Assembly (NCBI RefSeq): GCF_040712315.1
Contig: NC_134013.1
Coordinates: 57,742,501-57,806,500 of the forward strand
DNA length: 64,000 nucleotides
Direction of reading: 5' to 3'
From: Castanea sativa
Lineage: Eukaryota; Streptophyta; Magnoliopsida; Fagales; Fagaceae
Positions within the stretch are counted from its first letter, which is position 1, and each line of letters opens with the position of its first letter. The notes under the pieces are model-generated. The model had not been told where the DNA came from and did no database searches. It saw nothing but the letters and a program-made list of their open reading frames with translations. The position numbers and the translations under genes were made by a program. Positions 49,701 to 58,962 of the stretch are shown piece after piece.

Positions 49701-52370
49701 TTGTATATTGTATTTTATCAAAAGAGGAGAACTCAAATGATAGAGCCTACTAAAGAATTACAACATGAGATCTAAAAGATCGTGAAATCAGCTATAGAAT
49801 TACAAGGTACCCCACCAATCGAAGTACAATATTCAAGCAGAGAATACAAAAATCTAGATTTAGTCTGAAAACCAATCTCTTTACTCTTTCAAAGGTTTGA
49901 TTTTTCCCTCTCAAATGGTCCGCATAACAAAATGAGTATGCCCGACCATTCAACCCTTTCCAAGTAGCATAGACATCACCTTCTACGGCATCACTCAGTT
50001 GATCCCAAATGTAGAAAATACAAAGGGCCACATCTGTTAAGCAAACGAGCAATGTAGCAACAAATGATCTTGAAAGTCACAGCGATACTTACAGATACAA
50101 TACCTATTGTCCATGACCACATTGCATTAAATAATATTATCCACTGTCAGAATTTCACCTAATGCCACGTCCCCCCCCCCCCCCCCCCAAAAAAAAAGAA
50201 AAAAGAAAAAAAAGGAAGAAGCTTACACTAGAATACAACAAATCCATTAGGCAACCTACTACCTCCAGTTCCCAATCATGAAAAGCCTGTATGAGGCTTA
50301 GATTCCAATAACATGGTCATTCTCCCCTCTTGAATTTGGTAGAGCAAATACAGATGCATCTTCAGTTTCTACAATCAGATGTAAGTTAGTTAGGGTGTAA
50401 ATCTTTTAAGGCACGTCCTCCACACATCATGTCAAAAATGGATTCTTTTACCACCCTCTATAGCGAAAGGAATATTGGCAGAAAATTTCAAACAAACCTG
50501 TTAAATCAAACAAACCAAATTTCAAAGCTTGGTTCAAGGAAGTCAACTTTATCGCTCCCAAACCACCTAATTTTATAGGGAAACACACCATGTTTAAATC
50601 TAACAACGGAATTTAACAAAATATTCCTTTGGATCATCTTCATTCCATTTGCTATGTGTAGGTATAGTAGACAAGGAAAGAAAATAGGTTGGAAGGCTAG
50701 ATAGACTATTAATTAAAGTAAGATGACTGCCCTTCAACAGATATAACTTTTTCAAACCAGTCAACAGTTTCTCCATCCTCTTTAAAATCGTAGTCAATGC
50801 CACAGTATGAAAGCATATGCAAAGAGGTCAGGAATAAAGATCCCACCTTACAACAGTAATGTCCACAACCCCTATTGGGACCAATTTACTCTTATGCAAG
50901 TTGATGTTCAGCCCTGAAATTGCTTCAAAACATAGAAATGTAGGTTAAATATTCAAGCCTTGATAGAGCAAAGCAGTTATTACTGGATAGCTGGTCCGTG
51001 TTTTGTCCCATCAAGGTAACGGTAAACTAAAGAGTTGGTTGTATTCATTCCTAGCCACACTATGGCCCCGGTTCCAACATCCTTTCCCCTTTTGTTCAGA
51101 TGGGCTGCACTCTATCACTTTAGCCAATCATAGAGTGTAACACTTTACTCCTAATCTGCAATTCCACAGCAACGTCGTTAGCTCTAGCAGAACCAATTTC
51201 ATAGCTCCCAATATTTGAGATGGATCATTTCTACTCCCTCGAATTGTTTCGGATTTATTTTGAGAAATACTCTTATTGTCTGTGACTAAACAAAGTTCTA
51301 TTTTGGCAAGATCAAAACGAAGAAGCCCTTGTATGAAATAGAACTTAGCAAATGGCAGTCTATGAATTGCTGCAAAAATAAGAGTCCATTCATCTCTTTA
51401 GCGAACGAGAAATGATAAAAACTTGATTTTGTCCAGAGCGTTAGGTTTTATATAAAAATCTTACAATTAATTTAGTAAATATTGTTTTTCGTTTACAATT
51501 AAGTTCTTAGTTTAAAATTGTGACCAAAAACCAACACAGGTTATTGGGCTTTTACTTGGACATGTTACCAAGTGAATTTCTAAAAACGAGGTGACCTTAT
51601 AAAAGCGGTGATTCATTAAGCCTAGGGAGGTTTACAATTGACTTACATATTTTACCTTTATTTGGTGCATGAGGAGATACGGAACTGAGATGGTACTTTA
51701 TTCTCTCCAGGTTCTTTTATGCTATGGGACATACACAAATTTAGAGCTGCTTGAACATTACGGGTTTATTCTAAATGAAAATCCAAATGACAAAGCGTTT
51801 ATTCCCTTGGAACCTGAAATTTATTCTTCCAGTTCATGGCCAAAGGAGTCCCTATATATTCATCAAAATGGAAAGCCGTCTTTCTCCTTGTTGTCAGCTT
51901 TGCGATTATGGGCAACCCCACCAAATAAGCGGAGATCTCTAGGACACCTTGCTTATTCAGGCTCTCAACTCTCAGTAGACAATGAGATACTTGTCATGAA
52001 GTGGACAGCAAAGAAATGCAATACCATTTTGATGAATTTGCCAACATCAATTGAAGAAGACAGTTCGCTACTAAGTGCTATCAATGAGATCCAAGATCTC
52101 GATACTCTTTTGGAGCTTGGCAAGGAGTTATCCACTTCTAGAGACGAGATTCAGGCATTCATAAAAGCCAATAATTTGCAAAATGTAGAAACTGGTAGTA
52201 ACTTACTTTTGTCCAGGAAAACAAGAAGGTCTATGGACAGATGGAATTTGGCTATCCAGTGGAGGCTCAGATACAAGAAAATACTTCTTGATTGTATTTC
52301 TTATTGCACTGAAATCATTGATTCCTTCTCGCCGAAAAGTATTTCTACCTTGAGAATTGAACAAGGCTGA
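46720..52370 (+). CDS. SDG40: SET-domain protein lysine methyltransferase, SDG40 type (five exons)
   Basis: S-adenosylmethionine-dependent methyltransferase of the Rubisco-LSMT/SETD3-like SET class; its substrate is not established. Exons 46720-47031, 47129-47260, 47367-47507, 48037-48330 and 51711-52370 join in phase to 512 residues, similar to Arabidopsis SDG40. The SET region (~50-312) shows [20 protein letters not shown] (52-71), the [10 protein letters not shown] block (~215-224, Tyr where many relatives have His), and the C-terminal motif [16 protein letters not shown] (297-312). The rest (~320-512) is the Rubisco-LSMT substrate-binding-like helical domain. The ATG at 46720 gives the family start MEEQEG. 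Intron 3 carries a SINE and intron 4 (3.4 kb) a LINE remnant. No breaks; predicted functional. Confidence 0.95.
47667..47799 (-). mobile_element. tRNA-derived SINE in SDG40 intron 3, with target duplication
   Basis: On the minus strand, GAGCCTTGTAGTTCAACTGG holds the A box (TAGTTCAACTGG) and GGGCTCAAATCCC the B box. The element ends ATTATC plus a poly-A tail (T run at 47667-47679). CTGCTCT flanks it on both sides (47660-47666 and 47800-47806). Confidence 0.85.
50171..50197. repeat. C18A9 homopolymer junction
   Basis: Eighteen C followed by nine A in SDG40 intron 4. Such a run is rare in this AT-rich DNA and its length may be a sequencing artefact. Confidence 0.7.
50480..50960 (-). mobile_element. 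LINE reverse-transcriptase remnant in SDG40 intron 4
   Basis: Minus-strand translation with frame changes gives [20 protein letters not shown] (~50925-50865), then [20 protein letters not shown] followed by [10 protein letters not shown] (~50745-50655), and KLGGLGAIK near 50560. These are consecutive conserved blocks of plant L1-type reverse transcriptase. Broken and intronic. Confidence 0.85.
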
Positions 52371-52382
52371 GTTTGATGCTCT

Positions 52383-52385
<3 letters not shown>

Positions 52386-52412
<27 letters not shown>
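52386..52412. repeat. (GT)n microsatellite in the SDG40 3' region
   Basis: About thirteen GT units starting 16 bases after the SDG40 stop codon, probably in the 3' untranslated region. Confidence 0.85.
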
Positions 52413-52413
<1 letters not shown>

Positions 52414-52749
52414 GATATCAATGAACTTTAATGGCTTGGAAGAGTAACCATAATATGCCCAGATGCATCTTATACTTTAATAACTGATCGGTTGTTAAAA
52501 GCAAAAACTGAAATCTAACTAAAGTTCTTCAAACCACAGGCTCTGGTGGCAGTGAAAGAGGCGAGTGTGACAGTCACCTCTAATTACAATACGACCACAG
52601 GCTTGGCATACTGGAACACATGGAAATACACCCCATAAGTGGTATGGTATGGTTGGGGTCCTTGAGAGAGTACACTTGATATGACTCTAAAAAGAGTAAC
52701 ATGGTCTTATATTATTAATATTGCTTAACAATGATTTTATTTAAAAAAA

Positions 52750-55363
52750 GAAAAAGAAAAAACAGGACACAACTTGTCACACAAGAGGCCCAACCACAAG
52801 ATTGTGTGCACTATTCAAAGAAAGTATATTCTTTTTGGAAATTTGATTACATTCATCACCTTCTAAATTCTATTATCCGCATCAAGCAAGCTTTGGGTGT
52901 CCCGAAAATCAGACAATATGAAAAATATTTAGGCTTGCCCTCTTTGGTAGGACGGAGGAAAAAAGCTAGCTTTAATGTCATTAAAGAGAAGGCGTGGAGG
53001 AAGCTTCAAGGTTGGAAGGAAAAACTTGTCTCAAACGAGGGAAATTTTGATTAAATTCGTAGTTCAAGCTATTCCTATATATACGGTAAGTTGTTTCAAA
53101 CTTCCTTTAGGTCTATGCAATGAAGTTGAGAATCTCATAATAATATTTTGGTGGGGCCAAAAGGGGATCGCAGGAAAATTCATTGAGTTAAATAAGAAAC
53201 TCTCTGTCAAGCCAAGTCTGAAGGAGGTATGGGCTTTAAGGATTTGTCTTTCTTTAATCATGTTATACTAGCAAGGCTGGCTTTGTGACTTCTACCCAAC
53301 AAAAATTCCCTCTTTTATTGGGTTTTTAAGTCATGGTTATTTCCTAATTGCTATAGACTTTCTTACTCAAGAAAAAAAAAATCTACATAGTTCATGTTAA
53401 TTAGTAATTTTGCATATAAAACAAGAATATAGAGTTTAAGCAATATTAAATTTTTAAAAGAATCATATTTAAATATATAAAATTTCCTCAAAAAAATATT
53501 TAAATATACTAGCCTTATCACACGCACTTCACATATGCGATGAATTTTTTTTTTTTTTAGTTTAATGTCATAATTTTCAATTTGAATTTGTCTATTGTTA
53601 GTAAGGTTATAGGGGAATGGATTTTTAAGAAGCTAAAATTTACGATTTTGAAAAAGAGTAAATGTGTGTGAGAGATATATTTATATAGAGAGTGTGTGCT
53701 AATTTTTATAAAAAATGTTTCCGGGTAGTTTTTTGTTTTTGAATTTTTTTTGAATTACAATTTTAACCCTATATTTATTTTTTAGGAATAAAGATTATCT
53801 AATTAGATTAGGGGTATATTTGATATTTTTTAAAGTCATAACTAACTTTCTAAATCCTTTTAATATATAGAGATAAAATGCCTCAATTCATTAATTCATT
53901 TTTTCGCCTTAGGCCCTCAAAAGCATCAAGCCGCCCCTGAGCCTTAGGTTGGGTTGGGATCAAGTTGATAATTTTTTCAACCCATCAAATCCAACACAAC
54001 TCATCATATATATAAGTTTATTTATTGCCAGCATTTTGTTTCCATTCTTCCTGAAATCGTCAGCTTTGAACATCTGGTTGGTTGGTTATGAATTCTCAAA
54101 AACAATTATGGTCTTCACAAAGAAGCAGATCCATTTCTTGTGTAACCAGAAAAAGCCTATGACCGTGTGAAGTGAGTTTTTGGAGAAAAAGTGTGGGTAA
54201 AAAAGTGTATAAAGTACTTGTAATGTTTAAAAACTAAAAATATGTGAGTATGCTTACCAAACAAACTCTCAGAGCTTACATATTTTAAACGGTTTCAGCT
54301 GTTGTGATTTTTCATATTTTTCTTGGTCTAGAAAGGACCTGGTTGGTTCGTCAAATTGAGAGACAAGTGAGAGGTAGATTAAAAAAAAAAAAAAAGAAAT
54401 AAGTTTGCAAAATGCCAGGTCTTTTACAATTCCCCTATTCTTTTTTATTACTCCTTTTATTTTATTTACGCAAACCTCACGTGGTGAAAGAAACTGTTGA
54501 GTTTGGGGCATTAGTATTTAGTATTACTTTTGTTGAGATTTTCTAGGGAACAAACACACCCTGGACTGAAAAAGATTATATAGAAGCAACCAAATCTATG
54601 CAGAGTCATGAACAGTCCAGTCGCATCTAGGATATTTCAGAAAATCTTTTGACGAAGGACCGAACAATCACATTCGCGTTGCAATTTTTCATCTGGCTTG
54701 TCAAATTGAGAGACAGGCGAGAGGTTGACTAAAAAATAAATAAGAAAAGAAGTTCTATTGGGAGGAGAGTATCGGGTATGAGAGAGAGGAGATCATATAT
54801 ATTTAATAGAAAAAAATAAGTATCTATTTGGATTGTCACGTTTGCGTCCACGCTATTATTGTCTATTGAGGTCTTTGAATCTGTCTCTGGATCCTATGCT
54901 TGGCAAAGCATCTCTCTTGCCAACCCACTCCGGAGGACGAGTTGATTTGGACCTATGTCCCTTTAGGAACTTATTTAGTTAAGTCTAGATATAAATTTCA
55001 GATGAGGAATCCGTAATCGTAGCCCCCCAAGGTGAGAAAATTTTTATGGAAGGCGTGTAAAGAAGCTAATCCCAGTAAAGAAGAATTTGTGTTGGCGTAA
55101 GAGTTCTTTTCAAAGACAAGTGTGATCACTGCAAGCAAAATTCCGAGGATGTTTTACGCTGTTTGATCTTGTCCAGCACTATCACCAATTTGGAATTCCT
55201 CTCCAACATGGTTATTCCAGCAAAACATTACCCATCTGGAACTATAGAAATCAACTCTAAACAAGTTAGTAACTCTCCAAAGACACTGGCTAATACTTCT
55301 ACTCCATCACCCAATCGGCATCAGTGGGATCGTCCTCCTTTGCAATGCATTTATCTTAAATAA
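52750..55363 (+). mobile_element. Interrupted LINE remnant (RT C-terminus, zinc-binding and RNase H-like ends)
   Basis: 52890-53030 reads QYEKYLGLPSLVGRRKKASF, then KAWRKLQGWKEK. After a frame change 53020-53160 reads LSQTREILIKFVVQAIPIYT and IIIFWWGQKG. 53290-53350 reads LPNKNSLFYWVFKSWLFPN. After ~1.5 kb of other sequence, ~54895-54950 resumes with SYAWQSISLANPLRRTS, then CDHCKQNSEDVLR (~55116, reverse-transcriptase zinc-binding) and HQWDRPPLQCIYLK (~55320, start of an RNase H-like domain). Order matches a plant L1 element; frameshifts and stops make it dead. Confidence 0.85.
53360..54835. mobile_element. Later insertions splitting the LINE, including a hAT-type 3' end
   Basis: At ~53901-53939 the sequence CGCCTTAGGCCC ... 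GCCGCCCCTG matches the 3' end of the hAT element at 18306-19062. No CAGGG-type left end or 8-bp duplication was found, so it is truncated. A direct repeat (GTCAAATTGAGAGACA) at ~54350 and ~54698 marks another element of unknown type. Confidence 0.5.
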
Positions 55364-55399
55364 AGGCAAACAAAATTGAGGATTTTTTTAAGGATGCCT

Positions 55400-56450
55400 T
55401 AAAACCTCTTCGCAAGTTTGGGAGGAAGGAGGGCATCCTTACAACTTAAGAAAGATTTGGGGCAAAACAGTATTTTGGGAAACTTTAGGGTCAAAATGAA
55501 AATAGGTAAAGATCCAGAGACAATATGTAAATTTAGAAAATATGACCATTTTATTGAGCAACAGAGTATGATTATTAAATATAGGAAGAAGGCTAACTTT
55601 AAAATATGATTATGAAATATATGATTAACTTTCAAATTTCCATACCATATACTGGAAAGTTTTATGTTAGAACCATATAACACTGCGGCTGTTTGGTAAT
55701 ATTTTTTTTGAACTAGCATTTGCAAAGTTATGTGTTGTAGAATTTCTTTCAGCCAGTTTCTTTGCAGCTTGTTCCATCTCTACTTGAAAGGAAAGCTTTT
55801 GGCAGAAGAAGCAGATTTACGGTATCTTCATAGTTGTTTCTTATCTTTGTAAAATTGAAGAGGTATTTTGGGTTGTTTTCTTGCCGCCATAGTCAATTGT
55901 TTCTAGTCTCAGAAGCAAATCATTATTATCATTATTATTTGTTGCCGGAAAATTCTAGTTGAGAGACTTTAATTGTACTTTTAACTGCTTTAAATCTTCA
56001 GAGCATATGTTATAACGTCTGTTTAATCAACTCGTTTACTAATTTTAATAGATGTCTGTAGCACCTAAGTACCAAGCAATCTCAGTGAGAAAAATTGTCT
56101 ATAACTTCTCGTCACGATTATCATGTTGGAAATTATGTCGTTATTTCAGTACAAATTTGCTTGTTCTTTTCACTCTTGTTTTAAAGAGTTCTGTGCTAAA
56201 TTAACCGACATTTGACAAATTAAAATAAAGTATGATGAGGATGCAGCCAATCTTAGGTAGCCACTGCAAACTTTTGAGAAACTAATATCTGGGATTTTAT
56301 AATCATCAGACATTGTTTTCAAAAAGAGAAAAGAAAAGCCAATAGAATGCAAAAGCAGGAAAAACTGAGCACATTAAAAACAATAATTGAAAAAAATCCA
56401 TAAATCGTCAAATGAAAATAAACAACTAATTACCCATGATGATTAAAATA
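55400..56450. other. Intergenic DNA
   Basis: No gene or bounded element recognised between the LINE remnant and the snoRNA cluster. Confidence 0.4.
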
Positions 56451-56552
56451 GAGATGGATCAGATATTTGGCTTGGATTCTCAAAAGAGAGAAAAAAATCG
56501 CTCAGTTTGTTCAGCTTCGATCATTTGGGGAAATAATCATCACATCCATCTC
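56451..56552 (-). ncRNA. C/D box snoRNA, copy A1
   Basis: On the minus strand: stem GAGATGGA, C box GTGATGA, a D'-like CTGA after AATGATCGAAG, a U/C-rich middle, and D box CTGA followed by the closing stem TCCATCTC. One of four near-identical copies in this cluster. I could not assign its rRNA target; the guide candidates are the ~12 bases before the CTGA boxes. Confidence 0.85.
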
Positions 56553-56720
56553 CATTCATATTCATCTCAAATGAATTAATCACAAACAAATTACTATATC
56601 CAAAAGAGCAGTTGTGCAACATTGAGCTACCTATTAGAACAAAAACAAAAAAGAACAAATCTAATGGGAAGAGAACAATATATACCAACAATTAAAAGAA
56701 CAATGTCTTAGAACATAAAG

Positions 56721-56840
56721 ACCTCAGACATCCAAGGAAGGATGGAAGCAGCAATAGCTCTCAAGCCTGGCGAAGGCGAAAGCTCTTAGGCGGCCCTGCG
56801 AATGTTTTGAGAAACAAGCCTTAGATTTGTCATCATCGGA
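56721..56840 (-). ncRNA. U14: U14 C/D box snoRNA, copy 1
   Basis: Minus strand: C box TGATGAC near the 5' end, the conserved U14 domain A (ACATTCGCAG) and the 3' block CCTTGGATGTCTGA ending in the D box. These two blocks are shared by yeast, animal and plant U14. U14 pairs with 18S rRNA, is needed for pre-18S processing, and guides one 2'-O-methylation. About 120 nt, as usual in plants. Confidence 0.92.
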
Positions 56841-57048
56841 ATATTCATGACATGCTATAAGAACTACATTACAATCAACACCCTTTCACAACTAACTATT
56901 TCACAAATATTTAAGAGAATTGTCCTCCAAAACGCTAAATTACACCAATTAAAAATGCTTAGCATAACGATTGAATTATATTAAAGAACTAAATTTTAAA
57001 AACCAATTTAAATCAAAAACCCAAAAAATCAAATTATTAAACATTATT

Positions 57049-57152
57049 GAGATGGATCAGAACTATTGGCTTGGTTTCTCAAAAGAGAGAAAAAAAATCG
57101 CTCAGTTTGTTCAGCTTCGATCATTTGGGGAAATAATCATCACTTCCATCTC
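57049..57152 (-). ncRNA. C/D box snoRNA, copy A2
   Basis: Near-identical to A1, with the same stem, C box (GTGATGA), ATGATCGAAGCTGA and D box; differs in the A/T run and a few bases. Confidence 0.85.
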
Positions 57153-57437
57153 AATTTTAATTAATCTTTAGTTTCCAAAAGAACTAGTAAAACAAATAAA
57201 AATTTCTTATCCCGCATGCTTCTATTCAACAAAAGTTGGCACAAGTTTCACAAAAGATAAAACCATACAATTAAAATCATTAGGGTCTGTTTGGTTAGAC
57301 ATTTTGGGAAATGAAATAGTGTTTTTAAAAACCAAAACTGTCGCTTATTATAAACAAAAAGGCTCATTTAAACTCAAAACACAATTTTTCAACAAAAGAA
57401 AACGCACAAAAAAATTCAACATAATAACTATAAAATA

Positions 57438-57542
57438 GAGATGGATCAGAACATTTGGCTTGGTTTCTCAAAAGAGAAACAAAAAATTCGCTCAGTTTAT
57501 TCAACTTCGATCATTTGGGGAAATAATCATCACCTCCATCTC
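57438..57542 (-). ncRNA. C/D box snoRNA, copy A3
   Basis: Third copy with intact terminal stem, C box and D box. ATGATCGAAG is kept but the next bases read TTGAATAAACTGA, so the inner D'-like box is altered (CTGA to TTGA). Confidence 0.83.
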
Positions 57543-57668
57543 TACTATATATATAAGATCTAGTTTCTAAACAGATATTCAGACATTAACGTGCAAATCA
57601 TTACAAAACAACAGTCCACAAAAACACTGAACAAGTAAAACAATCAAAATCTATCTACACAACATAAG

Positions 57669-57789
57669 ACCTCAGACATCCAAGGAAGGAAAAAAGCAGC
57701 ATTAGCTCTCAAGCCTGGCGAAGGCGAAAGCTCTTAGGCGGCCCTGCGAATGTTTTGAGAAACAAACCTTAGATTTATCATCATCAGTC
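57669..57789 (-). ncRNA. U14: U14 C/D box snoRNA, copy 2
   Basis: Same architecture as the copy at 56721: C box TGATGATA, ACATTCGCAG, CCTTGGATGTCTGA. A few substitutions lie in the variable loop. Confidence 0.92.
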
Positions 57790-57884
57790 CATACTTTCAT
57801 ATTATACAATTCAATACCAATCACAAGCAAAGTCACAATTCAAGTTATCAATATGTAAAATAGCAATTGACATGAATAAAGAAA

Positions 57885-57990
57885 GATGGATCAGAACTAT
57901 TGGCTTGGTTTCTCAAAAGAGAGAAACAAAAAAAAAATCGCTCAGTTTATTCAGCTTCGATCATTTGGGGAAATAATCATCACCTCCATC
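57885..57990 (-). ncRNA. C/D box snoRNA, copy A4 (promoter-proximal)
   Basis: Fourth copy; shorter terminal stem (GATGGA/TCCATC), C box GTGATGA, ATGATCGAAGCTGA and D box CTGA kept, with a longer A/T run in the middle. Confidence 0.83.
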
Positions 57991-58135
57991 AGGTAATCAC
58001 ATAAAAATATGATTCAGATCTAAATGAATAGAGAACAAAGAGAAATAGAATTTATCCAGATCTGCAAGTATTATACGAAAAGAGAGTAGAAAGAGTCTCT
58101 TTTACTGTGTAGAATTGCAGAGACGGACCAACTAT

Positions 58136-58197
58136 CGGCGTCGGCTCATACTCAACGCCCACTGATATGAGCGCCGGTAATCAGTATAACGACGCCG
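58136..58197 (-). other. Strong stem-loop in the snoRNA precursor leader
   Basis: CGGCGTCG (58136-58143) pairs perfectly with CGACGCCG (58190-58197). Inside, GCTCATA pairs with TATGAGC (58144-58150 / 58166-58172). It sits between the promoter and the first snoRNA. It could be a folding or RNase III-type processing signal, or an uncharacterised structured RNA; function is inferred only. Confidence 0.55.
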
Positions 58198-58332
58198 CAC
58201 TTTCAGAATTACTTAGTTGAAACTTTAAAAACCCTAGAGGCTGAGGCTGAGGCTGAGGAAGAGGCAGAGAGGCAAGAAAAAAGACATTCGAGAGAGGTTT
58301 AAGAATGATTTTAGGCTTAGAGAGGCGAAGGG

Positions 58333-58380
58333 TATTTATATATAACTACTTGCTCTGCGTCTTCCATCTTCAAAACCCTA
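58333..58380 (-). promoter_or_regulatory. snoRNA cluster promoter: TATA box and telo-box
   Basis: Minus-strand TATATAAATA at 58342-58333, with a telo-box (AAACCCTA on the plus strand) at 58373-58380 just upstream and a second at 58229-58236. Telo-box plus TATA is the usual pol II promoter of plant snoRNA and ribosomal-protein genes. It fits one polycistronic transcript running through A4, U14, A3, A2, U14 and A1. Confidence 0.75.
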
Positions 58381-58449
58381 AACCTAAAAACCTCTTCTCT
58401 TTTTATTAGGTTTTAGCCATCGACGGATGCATTTTTGCCACGTGTACGG

Positions 58450-58960
58450 TTGTAAGAAAGCTTAAATATGGACATAAATATGATGTAGTAATTCACAATT
58501 TGGTAGTATAACATGATTTGATAATAAAATAATTTTTTTGGAAAAAAAATAAAAAAAAGTTCTTATTATGTATATAAATTAAATAATTTTTTTATAATTA
58601 ATATCATTATTATTTGTTCACAATTTTTATCTCCATAAATGTATTAAAAAAAAAAAAATACTTGTAGCATCTTCCATAAATATAAAATTGTAATAAAGGA
58701 TACATTCACCTGCTTAAACAAATTGAATATATAAAAGAAAGTTTTAATTTATTTTTTTAAGAAACATGTTTGATAAGTTAATACATTTATAAAATTGAAA
58801 TAAATAAATATATATATATATAGGGAGTTTGTATTTTTTTTTCTTAATGAATATAAACCATAATATACTCTGATTAGAGGCATCTTCCCCACTGTCCTCA
58901 TTTGAGACATCTTCCTCAGAGTCTGTTATAGAGGCCTCTTCCTCAGAGTTCGGAGCACAT
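58450..58960. other. AT-rich spacer
   Basis: Runs of A and T with an (AT)n stretch near 58810; nothing recognised. Confidence 0.5.
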
Positions 58961-58962
58961 GC

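Noticed and set aside
49792..50052. 86-codon minus-strand frame in SDG40 intron 4
   Set aside because: No conserved motif; it may be decayed transposon sequence near the LINE remnant, but I cannot support a family.
53505..53945. Possible complete hAT element ending at 53939 with AGCCTTAT/AGCCTTAG as target duplication
   Set aside because: The left candidate is not followed by a CAGGG-type end and the octamers differ by one base; probably chance.
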